Shown here: one piece after another, positions 40,366 to 50,619 of the stretch
How positions within the stretch are numbered: position 1 is the stretch's first letter
Layout of the letters: each line of letters starts with the position of its first letter
Origin: Salinicoccus halitifaciens
Lineage (GTDB): Bacteria; Bacillota; Bacilli; Staphylococcales; Salinicoccaceae
DNA length: 64,000 bases
Direction of reading: 5' to 3'
Assembly: GCF_021026095.1 (NCBI RefSeq)
Contig: NZ_JAJNCU010000001.1
Span: 248,001 to 312,000 of the forward strand
Program-made: the position numbers and the translations under genes
The notes under the pieces: generated by a model
The model's input: the letters and a program-made list of their open reading frames with translations, nothing else
The model's database searches: none
What the model was told of the DNA's origin: nothing

Positions 40366-41283
40366 ATGTATAATGGTGTATTTCCGATATTCAAGGAAAA
40401 AGGCATGACGAGCCATGATGTCGTCTATAAAATGAGGAAGATCCTGCATATGAAAAAAGTCGGCCATACCGGCACACTCGACCCCGAGGTGACAGGTGTG
40501 CTGCCCGTCGTGGCCGGTGAGGGCACGAAACTCTCGGAGTTCATGCAGACGCGGGATAAATCCTACAGTGCGGAAGTGACCCTCGGAATCTCGACCGAGA
40601 CCGAAGATGCACACGGGAAGATCATTGAAGAAAGCAATCCGGGCCCGATCCAGGATGAATTGATCGACCGGACGATCGAATCCTTTAAAGGGAGCTACCG
40701 TCAGCAGGTGCCGCTCTATTCCTCCGTGAAGGTGGACGGCAGGAAGCTCTATGAATATGCAAGGAAGAATCAGCCTGTCGAACGTCCCGTCAAAACCGTC
40801 TTTATCAAAGACATCATCCGTACAAGTGACATCATCCGGACCGACGACCGGATCAGCTTCAAAATCGATGTCACATGCTCGAAGGGGACCTATATCCGGA
40901 CGCTCGCCGTCGACATAGGCCGCGCACTCGGCGTGCCGGCCCATATGTCGGACCTGGTACGCACAGGCTCCTGCGGCTTCGGCATCGAAGATACGGTGAC
41001 GCTGGATGAACTTGCACAATTGCCGGAAGAAGGGAAGAAATCCTGCCTGAAACCGGTCAGGGAAATCGTTAAATCTGAAAATCTGCTGGAAATCAGTGAC
41101 GCAGAATTACTTTTCAAAGTAAAGAATGGGCAGAAGCTGATCAAATCTGATATTATGGAAATGGTTAATGACAAAAACAAATATATCGTATTTTTGGATG
41201 AAGGTGTGCCGATCGGAATGTATCATCAGCACCCTTCCAAAGAGAATGAATTGAAACCATACAGAATGTTCAACAGACTATGA
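40366..41283 (+). CDS. truB: tRNA pseudouridine-55 synthase
   Basis: TruB makes the T-loop pseudouridine at position 55 of tRNAs. The 305-residue protein has the catalytic Asp39 in GHTGTLDPEVTGVLP, YSSVKVDGRKLYEYAR near 115, and GTYIRTLAVDIG near 177, then a PUA-like C-terminal region. The ATG follows ACAGGTGAT. It comes before ribF, as in Bacillus and Staphylococcus. Confidence 0.96.
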   Translation: MYNGVFPIFKEKGMTSHDVVYKMRKILHMKKVGHTGTLDPEVTGVLPVVAGEGTKLSEFMQTRDKSYSAEVTLGISTETEDAHGKIIEESNPGPIQDELIDRTIESFKGSYRQQVPLYSSVKVDGRKLYEYARKNQPVERPVKTVFIKDIIRTSDIIRTDDRISFKIDVTCSKGTYIRTLAVDIGRALGVPAHMSDLVRTGSCGFGIEDTVTLDELAQLPEEGKKSCLKPVREIVKSENLLEISDAELLFKVKNGQKLIKSDIMEMVNDKNKYIVFLDEGVPIGMYHQHPSKENELKPYRMFNRL

Positions 41284-41299
41284 TTAAGAGGCGATTTAT

Positions 41300-42244
41300 A
41301 TGGAGATTATACGGCTGAATGCTACAGATCCTATTGATATGAACGGCATCCAGGAGAATGCGACGGCGATCGGTTTTTTTGACGGCCTGCACCGCGGACA
41401 TCTGAATGTCATCAAGAAAATGATGAAGATTGCGGAGGAGAAACAGTTGAAGAAGGCGGTCATGACTTTCGATCCCCATCCATCCGTCGTGCTCAACCCG
41501 AAACATCAGCGCACCACCTACCTGACACCGCTCGAAATCAAACTGGATATGCTTGAAGAGATGGGGGTGGACTATGTATTCGTCGTCAACTTCTCAAGCA
41601 ACCTTGCAAAACTGGAGCCGGACGAGTTCGTCCAAAAGTACATCATCGGTGCAAAAGTCAAGGAGCTCGTTTCCGGCTTCGACTACACATACGGGAGGAA
41701 AGGGCAGGGCAACACCACAACCCTGAACAAATATGATGAATTCAATATGACCACCGTCGGGAAATACGCACTGACCGATGAAAAGGTATCGACGACGAGC
41801 ATCCAGCATAAGCTCGCAGAAGGGGACCTGGAACAGGCCAATATCGAGCTCGGGCGCACCTATACGATCACCGGCGTGGTGGTGCAGGGTGAAAAGAGGG
41901 GGCGCACCATCGGCTTCCCGACAGCAAATATCGAGGCGAGCTATAAATATTTCCTGCCGAAAAATGGAGTGTATTCCGTCACGCTGAAAGTGCACTCGAC
42001 GGGTAAAATCCATAAGGGTGTCGGCAACATCGGCGTCAAGCCGACATTTCATGACGACATCGTCAAACCCATCATAGAAGTGCATCTGTTCGATTTCAAT
42101 GAAACCATCTACGGTGAAAGCGTCACAATCTACTTCCACCACTATCTCCGCCCCGAGGTCAAATACGAAGGCATCGGTCCGCTGGTGGAGCAGATGGAGA
42201 TCGACCGGGAAAATGCAAAGAAATTACTTGAAGATATCGACTGA
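41300..42244 (+). CDS. ribF: Bifunctional riboflavin kinase/FAD synthetase
   Basis: RibF makes FMN and then FAD from riboflavin. In the 314-residue protein the N-terminal adenylyltransferase domain has GFFDGLHRGH (25-34), with a slightly altered HxGH-type motif, and the C-terminal flavokinase domain has GRTIGFPTANIE near 210, followed by NIGVKPTF. The ATG follows AGAGGCG. Its end contains the promoter for rpsO. Confidence 0.96.
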   Translation: MEIIRLNATDPIDMNGIQENATAIGFFDGLHRGHLNVIKKMMKIAEEKQLKKAVMTFDPHPSVVLNPKHQRTTYLTPLEIKLDMLEEMGVDYVFVVNFSSNLAKLEPDEFVQKYIIGAKVKELVSGFDYTYGRKGQGNTTTLNKYDEFNMTTVGKYALTDEKVSTTSIQHKLAEGDLEQANIELGRTYTITGVVVQGEKRGRTIGFPTANIEASYKYFLPKNGVYSVTLKVHSTGKIHKGVGNIGVKPTFHDDIVKPIIEVHLFDFNETIYGESVTIYFHHYLRPEVKYEGIGPLVEQMEIDRENAKKLLEDID

Positions 42245-42256
42245 AGTATGTATACT
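42228..42256 (+). promoter_or_regulatory. Promoter for rpsO
   Basis: TTGAAG (42228-42233), inside the ribF end, 17 bases, and TATACT (42251-42256). The predicted start is near 42263. Confidence 0.6.
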
Positions 42257-42262
42257 TACCAG

Positions 42263-42341
42263 AGTACCTTATCTTGGCTGCAAGACACTCCAACTGCTGC
42301 TCGGATAAAGGTGTATCAATTATAAAAGGAGGCGTTTCTTT
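42263..42341 (+). promoter_or_regulatory. rpsO leader RNA, candidate S15 autoregulatory site
   Basis: ACCTTATC (42266-42273) pairs with GATAAAGGT (42304-42312) across one bulge, enclosing an inner TTGG/CCAA stem. S15 leaders of Geobacillus use a multi-stem junction before rpsO; this resembles that layout but was not tested against a model. Confidence 0.45.
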
Positions 42342-42611
42342 ATGGCTATAACACAAGAACGCAAAAATGAACTGATTCAGGAATACCGTGTCCATGAGAC
42401 AGACACAGGTTCACCGGAAGTGCAGATTGCTGTACTGACTGAGGAAATCAACTCATTGAACGAACACTTGAAGACACACAAAAAAGATCACCACTCAAGA
42501 AGAGGTCTTTTGAAAATGGTCGGCAGACGTAAACACCTGCTCACCTACCTTCGTGGAAAAGATGTTCAAAGATATCGTGACTTAATTGCCAAGCTTGGCT
42601 TGCGCCGTTAA
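42342..42611 (+). CDS. rpsO: 30S ribosomal protein S15
   Basis: S15 (89 residues) is an early 16S-binding protein. The core [19 protein letters not shown] and [19 protein letters not shown] segments are nearly invariant. The ATG follows AAAGGAGGCG. It has its own promoter and leader and is followed by a strong terminator, with pnp next, as in most bacteria. Confidence 0.98.
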   Translation: MAITQERKNELIQEYRVHETDTGSPEVQIAVLTEEINSLNEHLKTHKKDHHSRRGLLKMVGRRKHLLTYLRGKDVQRYRDLIAKLGLRR

Positions 42612-42619
42612 TCACCTAT

Positions 42620-42649
42620 GGCATATCCCATCGGGATATGCCTTTTTTT
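42620..42649 (+). terminator. Terminator after rpsO
   Basis: GGCATATCCC-ATC-GGGATATGCC is a perfect 10-bp stem followed by TTTTTTT. Confidence 0.92.
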
Positions 42650-42656
42650 ATATATA

Positions 42657-42685
42657 TTTCAAAGTAAAAGTGATATGATTATTAT
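42657..42685 (+). promoter_or_regulatory. Possible promoter for pnp
   Basis: TATTAT (42680-42685) lies 17 bases after a poor -35 candidate, TTTCAA. The area is AT-rich, so the call is weak. Confidence 0.35.
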
Positions 42686-42717
42686 TAAGCAGTCACACTA
42701 AGGAGAGAAGATTAAAG

Positions 42718-44838
42718 ATGACAGAATCTCAAAAAAAGATCTACAAAACGACAATGGGTAAACATGATTTGATCATTGAATACGGGGAGATGGCAAGGCA
42801 GGCGAACGGCTCTGTACTCGTCAGATACGGCGACACTGTCGTATTATCCACGGCAACGGCTTCAAAAGAGCCTAAAGATATCGGATTTTTCCCTTTGACG
42901 GTGGCTTATGAGGAGAAATTGTACTCCGTCGGAAAAATCCCGGGCGGGTTCAACAAGCGTGAAGGACGCCCGAGTGAGGAGGCGACATTGACAAGCCGCC
43001 TGATCGACCGTCCCATCAGACCTTTATTCCCGGATGGCTACAAAAGGGATGTACAGGTCATCTCCATGGTGTTTTCCGTCGATCCGGATGCATCACCGCA
43101 GATGGCTGCAATGCTTGGATCATCACTTGCCCTCGGCGTAAGCGACATCCCGTTCCAGGGACCGATCGCCGGCGTCACAGTCGGCCTGATCGATGGTGAT
43201 TTCATCATCAACCCTTCGGAAGAGGAAATGGAAAAGTCGGAGCTTGATCTCCAGGTTGCAGGCACAAAAGACGCCGTCAACATGGTCGAGTCGAGTGCAA
43301 AGGAAGTGACGGAGGATGTCATGCTTGAAGGCATCCTGTTCGGTCATGAAGAGATCAGGAAGCTCGTCGAATTCCAGGAAGAGGTCATCGCCGACATCAG
43401 CCCTGAAAAGCATGGTGTGGACAGTCAGGAGGAAGACCTCGACCTGAGGAAAGACGTGGAGGAGAAAGTGCGCACGCACGGACTCTATGATGCGATCCAG
43501 GAAGTGGATAAGCAGACACGTGAAGAAGGCATCACCAATGCCAAAAACAGCATCCTCGACACCTTTGACGAAGCGGATGAAGATTATGAGGCGACGGTGA
43601 AAGAAGCGGGTGCCATCATCGATGAACTGCTCAAGGCAGAAGTGCGCAGGCTGATTACAGAAGAGAAAGTGCGCCCGGACGGCAGAAAGCCGGATGAAAT
43701 CAGACCGCTTGATTCACAAGTCGGGCTCCTGCCGCGTGCCCACGGCTCGGGTCTGTTCACACGCGGACAGACGCAGGCGCTCTCCGTATGTACGCTCGGC
43801 GGGCTCGGTGAGTACCAGATCATCGACGGACTCGGTGCAGAAGATCAGAAACGCTATATGCACCAATACAACTTCCCTCATTTCTCCGTAGGTGAGACCG
43901 GACCGATCAGAGGCCCGGGACGCCGTGAAATCGGCCACGGTGCACTCGGCGAACGTGCGCTGCTGCAGGTCATCCCGGACGCGGAAGAGTTTCCGTACAC
44001 GATACGGGTGGTATCGGAAGTGCTGGAGTCGAACGGCTCATCATCACAGGCTTCCATATGCGGTTCGACACTCGCCCTGATGGATGCGGGTGTGCCGATC
44101 AAGGCGCCGGTGGCCGGCATCGCCATGGGTCTGGTGAAGAAGGATGAAAACTACACGATCCTGTCGGACATCCAGGGCATGGAAGATGCACTTGGCGATA
44201 TGGACTTCAAGGTGGCGGGCACCGAAAAAGGGATCACGGCGATCCAGATGGACATCAAGATCGACGGCCTCGATGAGGGCATCCTGAAAGAGGCGCTCGA
44301 ACAGGCAAGGACCGGCAGGCTAGCGATTCTTGAGAATCTGACTGATGCAATCAGCGAACCGAGGGAGACACTGTCCCGCTATGCACCTAAAGTGGAAGTC
44401 ATGAAAATCAATCCGGACAAGATCCGTGACGTCATCGGGCCGGGCGGCAAGAAAATCAACGAGATCATCGACGAGACGGGTGCTAAGCTCGATATAGAGC
44501 AGGACGGCACAGTCTTCATCGGCCACAGCGATCCGGAGATGATCAAGCGTGCAAGGGAGATCATCGAAGACCTCACGCGTGTCGCAGAAGTCGGGGAAGT
44601 GTATATGGGGGAAGTCAAGCGCATTGAGAAATTCGGTGCATTCGTCCAGATCTTCCCGGGCAAGGATGCACTTGTGCATATATCGAACCTGGATACGAAA
44701 CATGTCAAAAATGTTGAAGATGTCACCACAATCGGGGATAAATTCCTCGTCAAAGTGACCAACATCGACAACCAGGGCCGCGTGAACGCTTCAAGGAAGG
44801 CACTGCTCGAAGACAAAAAGCAGGAGGACAAGAAATGA
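42718..44838 (+). CDS. pnp: Polynucleotide phosphorylase
   Basis: PNPase degrades RNA from the 3' end with phosphate and can add tails. The 706-residue protein has two RNase PH domains joined by an alpha-helical linker, FTRGQTQAL and IMEGEVS-type regions being recognisable, then a KH domain ([20 protein letters not shown] near 562) and an S1 domain ([15 protein letters not shown] near 635). The ATG follows AAGGAGAG. Its TGA stop overlaps the start of the next small gene as ATGA. Confidence 0.96.
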   Translation: MTESQKKIYKTTMGKHDLIIEYGEMARQANGSVLVRYGDTVVLSTATASKEPKDIGFFPLTVAYEEKLYSVGKIPGGFNKREGRPSEEATLTSRLIDRPIRPLFPDGYKRDVQVISMVFSVDPDASPQMAAMLGSSLALGVSDIPFQGPIAGVTVGLIDGDFIINPSEEEMEKSELDLQVAGTKDAVNMVESSAKEVTEDVMLEGILFGHEEIRKLVEFQEEVIADISPEKHGVDSQEEDLDLRKDVEEKVRTHGLYDAIQEVDKQTREEGITNAKNSILDTFDEADEDYEATVKEAGAIIDELLKAEVRRLITEEKVRPDGRKPDEIRPLDSQVGLLPRAHGSGLFTRGQTQALSVCTLGGLGEYQIIDGLGAEDQKRYMHQYNFPHFSVGETGPIRGPGRREIGHGALGERALLQVIPDAEEFPYTIRVVSEVLESNGSSSQASICGSTLALMDAGVPIKAPVAGIAMGLVKKDENYTILSDIQGMEDALGDMDFKVAGTEKGITAIQMDIKIDGLDEGILKEALEQARTGRLAILENLTDAISEPRETLSRYAPKVEVMKINPDKIRDVIGPGGKKINEIIDETGAKLDIEQDGTVFIGHSDPEMIKRAREIIEDLTRVAEVGEVYMGEVKRIEKFGAFVQIFPGKDALVHISNLDTKHVKNVEDVTTIGDKFLVKVTNIDNQGRVNASRKALLEDKKQEDKK

Positions 44839-45092
44839 TTTTCGATAAAATCATACTGGATGACAGGGAGTTCGAAGCCCGCGGCCAGATGAGGATCAAG
44901 GAAGCAAATGAAGTCAAGCTGATCTTCGAAGACCTGGACCTCGGCACTTATTTGAAGGAACTGCATTCCGCAGACAAAAACATCGGTCATCTGGTGATAA
45001 AGAATATAGAAGAAACAAGATACGACACTAAAGAAGTGTCGCTCACACACATTACGATTGACGGCAAGCATTATCATGCGACGTTCAAATGA
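44835..45092 (+). CDS. Uncharacterised 85-residue protein between pnp and rnjB
   Basis: I do not recognise this protein. It is 85 residues, highly charged, without Cys or Trp, with no signal peptide or membrane helix, and with alternating hydrophobic and charged stretches that suggest a small mixed alpha/beta domain. The reading frame is credible: its ATG overlaps the pnp stop (ATGA at 44835-44838) and its own TGA lies in another ATGA at 45089-45092, next to the rnjB ribosome site. Such double coupling between two ribonuclease genes suggests a role with PNPase or RNase J2, but that is inference. I do not recall an equivalent gene at this point in Staphylococcus aureus. Confidence 0.8.
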   Translation: MIFDKIILDDREFEARGQMRIKEANEVKLIFEDLDLGTYLKELHSADKNIGHLVIKNIEETRYDTKEVSLTHITIDGKHYHATFK

Positions 45093-45109
45093 TTTTAGGA
45101 GGTAAAGAT

Positions 45110-46786
45110 TTGAAGTCAGAAAACAAAGAGACAGGAAACGTCAAGATCATCCCGCTCGGCGGCGTCGGCGAAATCGCCAAGAACATGTACGTCGTCGAGG
45201 TGGATGATGAAATGTTCATTCTTGATGCAGGACTGATGTTTCCGGAAGATGAAATGCTGGGTGTCGATATCGTCATCCCGGACATTTCATATATAAAAGA
45301 GAATAAGAACAAACTGAAAGGCATCTTCTTAAGCCACGGCCATGAAGATGCGATCGGTGCGATACCGTACATCATCGGAGAGCTGAATGTACCGATATAC
45401 GGATCGAAATTGACTTTGGCACTGGTGAAGGAGCGCCTGAAAGAAAAAGGCGTCAATAAAAAAATCAAATTCTACACGATCAACAGCAAGTCGAAAATGA
45501 AGTTCAAAAATGCGGAGATGGTCTTCTTCGAAGTCAGCCACAGCATACCCGATGCCTACGGTGTCAGCCTTGAAACGAAATACGGTTCCATCGTCTATAC
45601 GGGGGAATTCAAATTCGATCAGAGCCTCAGCGGCGATTACCGCTACAACATGGCGAAGATGTATGAGATCGCAGGTGAAGACGGGGTGCTCGCCCTCATC
45701 AGTGATTCGACGGAGGCTGAAAAGCCAGGCTACAACACAGCGGAAAACCTCGTCGAAGAGCAGATCCTTGACGGTTTCCATAAGGCGGAGGGACGGATCA
45801 TCGTCTCCTGTTACGCCTCCAACTTCGTCCGGATCCAGCAGGTGCTGACCAATGCGGCGAAGACGCGGCGTAAAGTCTCGTTTTTGGGAAGGACGCTTGA
45901 AAGCTCATTCAAGACGGCAAGAAACCTCGGATATTTCGATATACCGGAAGGCCTGCTCGTACCGAGCCATGAAATCAAGGATTATCCTAAAAATGAGATC
46001 GTGATCATCGCCACCGGCTCGCAGGGTGAGCCGATCGAGGCACTCGGGCAGATGTCGAGGGGCACGCATGATGTGACGAACATCATCGAAAGCGATACAG
46101 TGTTCATCCTGACGACGCCTTCATCCAATATGGAGGTCATCCTCTACAGTACGTTGAACGACCTGGTCAAGTCGGGTGCGAACGTCGTCACACCGTCACA
46201 GAACATCCACGCTTCCGGCCACGGCCTGAGCGAGGAACTGAAGATGATGCTGAATGTGATGAAGCCCAAGTATTTCATTCCGGTGCAGGGTGAGTTCAAG
46301 ATGCAGATTGCACATGCCAAACTTGCAGCTGAAACCGGCGTGGCGCCTGAGAACATCTTCCTCCTTGAAAAAGGGGATGTCGCCTCATTCGACGGCAAAG
46401 AGATGATCAGTGCGGATAAAGTGACTGCGGGCAATACATTGATCGACGGCAGCGGTGTCGGCGATGTCGGGAACATCGTCCTGAGGGACCGCCGCCTCTT
46501 GAGCGAAGACGGCATCTTCATTGCGGTCGTCACGATCGATCCGGCTGCGAGGAAGATCATTGCAGGACCGGAGCTGCAGTCCCGCGGCTTCGTGTATGTA
46601 AAGAAGAGTGAAGATCTGCTGAAGGAAGCGGAGAGCCGCATCACTGACATCGTCAATGATGCGCTGGATGAAAAGAAGCTCGACTGGAGCACCATCAAAC
46701 AAAGTATCAGAGATGATCTCGGAAAGTACTTATATGACAGTACAAAACGGCGCCCGATGATCATTCCGATCATTTCTGAAATATAA
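45110..46786 (+). CDS. rnjB: Ribonuclease J2
   Basis: RNase J enzymes are metallo-beta-lactamase-fold endo- and 5'-exoribonucleases; J2 usually pairs with J1. The 558-residue protein resembles S. aureus J2 throughout and has [15 protein letters not shown]-like opening residues, beta-CASP domain and the RPMIIP end. The metal motif reads HGHEDAIGA (76-84): the final His of HxHxDH is Ala, which fits the weak activity expected of J2. TTG 45110 is chosen because AGGAGGT precedes it by 6 bases; an ATG at 45089 overlaps the previous gene. Confidence 0.94.
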   Translation: MKSENKETGNVKIIPLGGVGEIAKNMYVVEVDDEMFILDAGLMFPEDEMLGVDIVIPDISYIKENKNKLKGIFLSHGHEDAIGAIPYIIGELNVPIYGSKLTLALVKERLKEKGVNKKIKFYTINSKSKMKFKNAEMVFFEVSHSIPDAYGVSLETKYGSIVYTGEFKFDQSLSGDYRYNMAKMYEIAGEDGVLALISDSTEAEKPGYNTAENLVEEQILDGFHKAEGRIIVSCYASNFVRIQQVLTNAAKTRRKVSFLGRTLESSFKTARNLGYFDIPEGLLVPSHEIKDYPKNEIVIIATGSQGEPIEALGQMSRGTHDVTNIIESDTVFILTTPSSNMEVILYSTLNDLVKSGANVVTPSQNIHASGHGLSEELKMMLNVMKPKYFIPVQGEFKMQIAHAKLAAETGVAPENIFLLEKGDVASFDGKEMISADKVTAGNTLIDGSGVGDVGNIVLRDRRLLSEDGIFIAVVTIDPAARKIIAGPELQSRGFVYVKKSEDLLKEAESRITDIVNDALDEKKLDWSTIKQSIRDDLGKYLYDSTKRRPMIIPIISEI

Positions 46787-46790
46787 ATCC

Positions 46791-46822
46791 TAATGAGACT
46801 GTCAGTAATGACAGTCTCATTA
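46791..46822 (+). other. Perfect hairpin after rnjB without T tract
   Basis: TAATGAGACTGTCA pairs fully with TGACAGTCTCATTA over GTAA (14 bp), but is followed by TCAATCG rather than a T run. It may stabilise the rnjB 3' end or be a processing site. Confidence 0.75.
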
Positions 46823-46843
46823 TCAATCGAAAGAGGAGTTTTT

Positions 46844-49360
46844 ATGACTTCAAAACGTAAAAAAAGTTCAACCCGTAAAAAGGGCAAAAAACAAAATAAC
46901 AAAACGTATTATTCACTGATGACTTTTGCATTCATCGTGATAATATTGATTGCACTGTTAAGGCTGGGAGTGGTTGGTGCTTTTTTGGATGCCGTTATGG
47001 CTTACGTTTTAGGTGCAAGCCGTTACTTTACATATCTGGTGGCAGTTCTCGCGGGTGTCTATATGATGAGGGAACAGAAAGTGCCGTTCACCAGGCGTAT
47101 GGGCGGCTATTTATTGTTCCAGTTCGGTCTCCTGTTCCTGCTGCATTCCGTCCTGTATTTGACGAATCAGCCGCGGACCGAAAACTACTACAGCTTCAAT
47201 GAGATATTCACGGAAATCCGTGCATCCGCAAGTTCGGAGTTCTTTGGCGGCGGCGTGCTCGGGCAGCTGCTGTTCGCATTTTCATCGACGGGGATTTCAT
47301 TGATCGGAACGCTGTTTTTAAGTCTTATCTTCATTTACTTCAGCATCCTCCTCATCACCAATAAAAACATCGCGGATTCACTGACCGCGCATACGAACAA
47401 ACTGGTCGAAGGCCTGCGTATGGCGGCACTCGCCGCTGCGCGGCTGTCCATCAGGCTGTTCAATGCGGCAAAGGATGCTGTTCAGGCACTGTTCGACAAT
47501 AAGAAGGTCGAAACGGCGCCGGCGGAGAAACCCCGTAAAAAGACCCGGAAAAATAAAGATCACAGTGCAGTGGAAGCGCCTGCAGGCACGGCTTTGGACG
47601 ACACTTCCGTCCAAAACGCGCCGAAGACACTGGAAGCTTTTTCGGCCGATGAATCGATCATCGAGGATATGCACAGTTTCGAGCGTGAAAGCAGCATGAA
47701 AGTGGCCGAACAGCAGAAGGCGGAATCTGAAATCCGGGAGGAAGCAGAGGAACTTCAGCCGGATATCGCTTCTGGTATGGAGGATGAGCCTGCAGAAACT
47801 GTTTCCGGTGTGAGGGATGAGGCGCTTGAGATTGCGGAAGCAGAAGCGGAACCACAGCAGATCGAATATGAAAGTGAAGACTTCACCGATACGGTGGCCC
47901 CGGAAGCCGGGGAAGGGGAAGGCGAAATTGATGAGTTTGAAGACGAGGAGCTGAAGAAGCTCATCGAATACCAGCTGCCGTCACTGTCGCTTCTTGATGA
48001 TGCGGAAGTGTCGGAGAAAGTCAGCAACAAGGAAGTGCTCAAACAGGGCAAGATCCTCGAAGAGACGCTGAAGAACTTCGGCGTCAATGCGAAAGTCTCA
48101 AAAATCAGGATCGGTCCCGCCGTCACCCAGTTTGAAGTTCAGCCGGACATCGGGGTGAAGGTCAGCAAGATCATCAACCTTCAAAATGACATCGCACTCT
48201 CCCTTGCCGCAAAGGATATCCGTATTGAAGCACCGATACCCGGGAAATCCGCAGTCGGCATCGAAGTGCCGAATTCCGTGATCAGCATGGTCACACTGAG
48301 GGAAGTGCTGAAGCGGAAGACATCGTCCAACCCGCTTGAAGTGGCGCTTGGAAAAGACATATCCGGTGCGCCGATACTTGCAGAACTCAATAAGATGCCC
48401 CACCTCCTCGTCGCAGGTGCGACAGGGAGCGGTAAATCGGTCTGCATCAACGGCATCATCGTCAGCCTTCTGATGAACGCGAAGCCGCATGAAGTCAAAC
48501 TGATGATGATCGACCCGAAGATGGTCGAACTGAATGTATATAACGGCATCCCGCACCTGCTGAGTCCGGTTGTGACCAACCCGCAGAAGGCGAGCGATGC
48601 ATTGAACAGGATCGTATCCGAAATGGAGCGCCGCTATGACCTGTTCTCCCATTCCCATACAAGGAACATCGAAGCTTACAACCAGTATCTGGAAAGGGAG
48701 AGCGAGAATCCCGAAAAGGTTCAGAAACTACCTTATATCGTGGTCATCATCGATGAGCTTGCGGACTTGATGATGGTCGCCTCCAAAGATGTGGAAGCAA
48801 GCATCACGAGGATTGCACAGATGGCGCGTGCTGCGGGGATCCATCTGATCATCGCAACACAGAGGCCGTCCGTCGATGTCATCACGGGGATCATCAAGGC
48901 GAACATCCCGTCACGTATCGCATTCAGCGTCAGCTCAAACACGGACTCGCGGACGATCATCGATACACAGGGTGCTGAAAAGCTGCTGGGCCGCGGGGAC
49001 ATGCTCTTCCTGCCCTCGGGCCGCTCCAAGCCGCTCAGGGTCCAGGGTGCGTTCCTGTCGGACAATGAGGTGCAGGATGTCGTCGAGTTCATAACATCCC
49101 AGATGAAGGCGAATTACGAGAAGTCCATCATGAATAAAACGCCCGCAAAAGAAGAAGTGGAATCCGAGGATGAATTATATCCGGATGCCAAGTGGTTCGT
49201 CATCGAAGAGCAGCGGGCAAGCGCCTCTCTCCTGCAAAGGCAGTTCCGTGTCGGCTACAACCGTGCAGCGAGGCTGATCGACGATCTGGAAGCGAACGGG
49301 GTCATAGGACCGGCAAGCGGCAGCAAGCCGCGCAACGTATTGGTTAAAAATGACGAGTGA
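46844..49360 (+). CDS. ftsK: DNA translocase FtsK/SpoIIIE
   Basis: FtsK pumps DNA out of the closing septum. The 838-residue protein starts with a basic stretch and four membrane helices (about 25-185), then an acidic, low-complexity linker to about 375, the alpha and RecA-like beta motor domains with Walker [10 protein letters not shown] near 525 and the conserved [12 protein letters not shown] Walker B near 630, and a C-terminal gamma winged helix (about 775-838, [18 protein letters not shown]) that reads polarity sequences. The ATG follows AGAGGAG; an earlier in-frame ATG at 46793 lies in a hairpin. Confidence 0.96.
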   Translation: MTSKRKKSSTRKKGKKQNNKTYYSLMTFAFIVIILIALLRLGVVGAFLDAVMAYVLGASRYFTYLVAVLAGVYMMREQKVPFTRRMGGYLLFQFGLLFLLHSVLYLTNQPRTENYYSFNEIFTEIRASASSEFFGGGVLGQLLFAFSSTGISLIGTLFLSLIFIYFSILLITNKNIADSLTAHTNKLVEGLRMAALAAARLSIRLFNAAKDAVQALFDNKKVETAPAEKPRKKTRKNKDHSAVEAPAGTALDDTSVQNAPKTLEAFSADESIIEDMHSFERESSMKVAEQQKAESEIREEAEELQPDIASGMEDEPAETVSGVRDEALEIAEAEAEPQQIEYESEDFTDTVAPEAGEGEGEIDEFEDEELKKLIEYQLPSLSLLDDAEVSEKVSNKEVLKQGKILEETLKNFGVNAKVSKIRIGPAVTQFEVQPDIGVKVSKIINLQNDIALSLAAKDIRIEAPIPGKSAVGIEVPNSVISMVTLREVLKRKTSSNPLEVALGKDISGAPILAELNKMPHLLVAGATGSGKSVCINGIIVSLLMNAKPHEVKLMMIDPKMVELNVYNGIPHLLSPVVTNPQKASDALNRIVSEMERRYDLFSHSHTRNIEAYNQYLERESENPEKVQKLPYIVVIIDELADLMMVASKDVEASITRIAQMARAAGIHLIIATQRPSVDVITGIIKANIPSRIAFSVSSNTDSRTIIDTQGAEKLLGRGDMLFLPSGRSKPLRVQGAFLSDNEVQDVVEFITSQMKANYEKSIMNKTPAKEEVESEDELYPDAKWFVIEEQRASASLLQRQFRVGYNRAARLIDDLEANGVIGPASGSKPRNVLVKNDE

Positions 49361-49370
49361 GGAGTAGTCC

Positions 49371-50615
49371 ATGTATAACGTTAAAACAGAAACTATAAAC
49401 AACATACCGGTCGTCTTCATAGACACCGGGAAGTTCAAGACGATGAATTTAAAGGTGCAGTTCAGAAGTGAATTGACACGGGAAAGGGTATCTGTGAGGT
49501 ACCTGCTGAGCCGGATGATGGTGAAGAAGACCGGGAAGTTCACGACTGAAAGCGAATTTTTGAATCACCTCGCACACCTTTACGGGGCGCACCTGACCTC
49601 GAATGCCACGAAAAAAGGACGGGATCACCTGGTGTCCTTCAACTTGGAGTTCATCAACTCGAGGTTCGTAAAAGAAAATCTGGATCTTCTCGGTGAGATG
49701 ACTTCAGTACTGAAGGATGTGCTCGCGACACCGGCGGAGTACGGCGAAGCGGACCGGCAGTTCTTCGCAAGGGAAAAGCGGCTGTATAAGAGCAGGCTGA
49801 AAGGTCTGAGGGACAACAAAGCCCAGAAGAGCTTCGAAAACCTGCTCAATATCATGTTTGAAGATGAAGCATACAAATATTTATCCCATGGCGTCCTTGA
49901 AGATATCGATGACATCACACTCGATGACATCAAGGAGGAGCACCGGAAAATGATGGCGCACGATGAAGCCGTCATACTGATCTCGGGCCACCTCGACGAA
50001 GTGGGGGAGGCGGACCTCCAGGGGATCCTCGGCCGTGATGAAACAGTGAAGCTCCCCTACAGGGGATATGATTTCAAGAAGCCCGACTTCAAGACAGTCA
50101 CCGACAGCGAGAGCGTCGAGCAGGCGAAGCTCAACATCGGGTTCAGGGCGGATGTCGGGAACGCCAGAGAACGCATGGCGCTGAATGTCATCAATCAGAT
50201 GTTCGGCGGGAGTGCAACGAGCTATTTATTCAAGAACATCCGTGAAAAGGAAAGCCTCGCCTATCAGATCCATTCACAGGCGGATATCAAGAACGGCTTC
50301 CTGTTCGTGCTGGCGGGTGTCTCACCCGATCAGACGGCGAAGGCTGAAAGTGCCGTCATGCATGAACTGGGGCGGATAAAAGCGGGCGACTTCACCGATG
50401 AGTTCGTGGAGGAGACCAAACATCTCATGAAAGTGAACAGGAAGGAAGCCGTCGACAAACCGAAGGGTCTGATTGCACTCGTCTATAATCAGCTTTTGAA
50501 CGGCACGACAGATGAAGACTGGAAGCGCTCGATGGATGCCGTCGACCGGGAAATGATCGTGGAAGTTGCGAACCGGATCCATGCGGATACAGTATATACA
50601 TTGACAGGGAAGTGA
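49371..50615 (+). CDS. ymfF: YmfF-type M16 family protein, zinc site lost
   Basis: A 414-residue member of the insulinase-like M16 family. The two-lobed fold is recognisable (FRSELTRERVSVRYLLSRM at the N-terminal lobe, FGGSATSYLFKNIREKESLAY in the C-terminal lobe), but the HxxEH zinc motif is absent; the matching region reads LNHLAHLYGAH. It is therefore likely the inactive partner of the downstream zinc-bearing ymfH product. In Bacillus these genes are called ymfF and ymfH or albE/albF-like; the substrate is not known. The ATG follows TGAGGAG. Confidence 0.85.
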   Translation: MYNVKTETINNIPVVFIDTGKFKTMNLKVQFRSELTRERVSVRYLLSRMMVKKTGKFTTESEFLNHLAHLYGAHLTSNATKKGRDHLVSFNLEFINSRFVKENLDLLGEMTSVLKDVLATPAEYGEADRQFFAREKRLYKSRLKGLRDNKAQKSFENLLNIMFEDEAYKYLSHGVLEDIDDITLDDIKEEHRKMMAHDEAVILISGHLDEVGEADLQGILGRDETVKLPYRGYDFKKPDFKTVTDSESVEQAKLNIGFRADVGNARERMALNVINQMFGGSATSYLFKNIREKESLAYQIHSQADIKNGFLFVLAGVSPDQTAKAESAVMHELGRIKAGDFTDEFVEETKHLMKVNRKEAVDKPKGLIALVYNQLLNGTTDEDWKRSMDAVDREMIVEVANRIHADTVYTLTGK

Positions 50616-50619
50616 CTTG

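Noticed and set aside
46793-46843. Longer ftsK start at 46793
   Set aside because: The ATG lies in the hairpin after rnjB and has no ribosome site; ATG 46844 has AGAGGAG.
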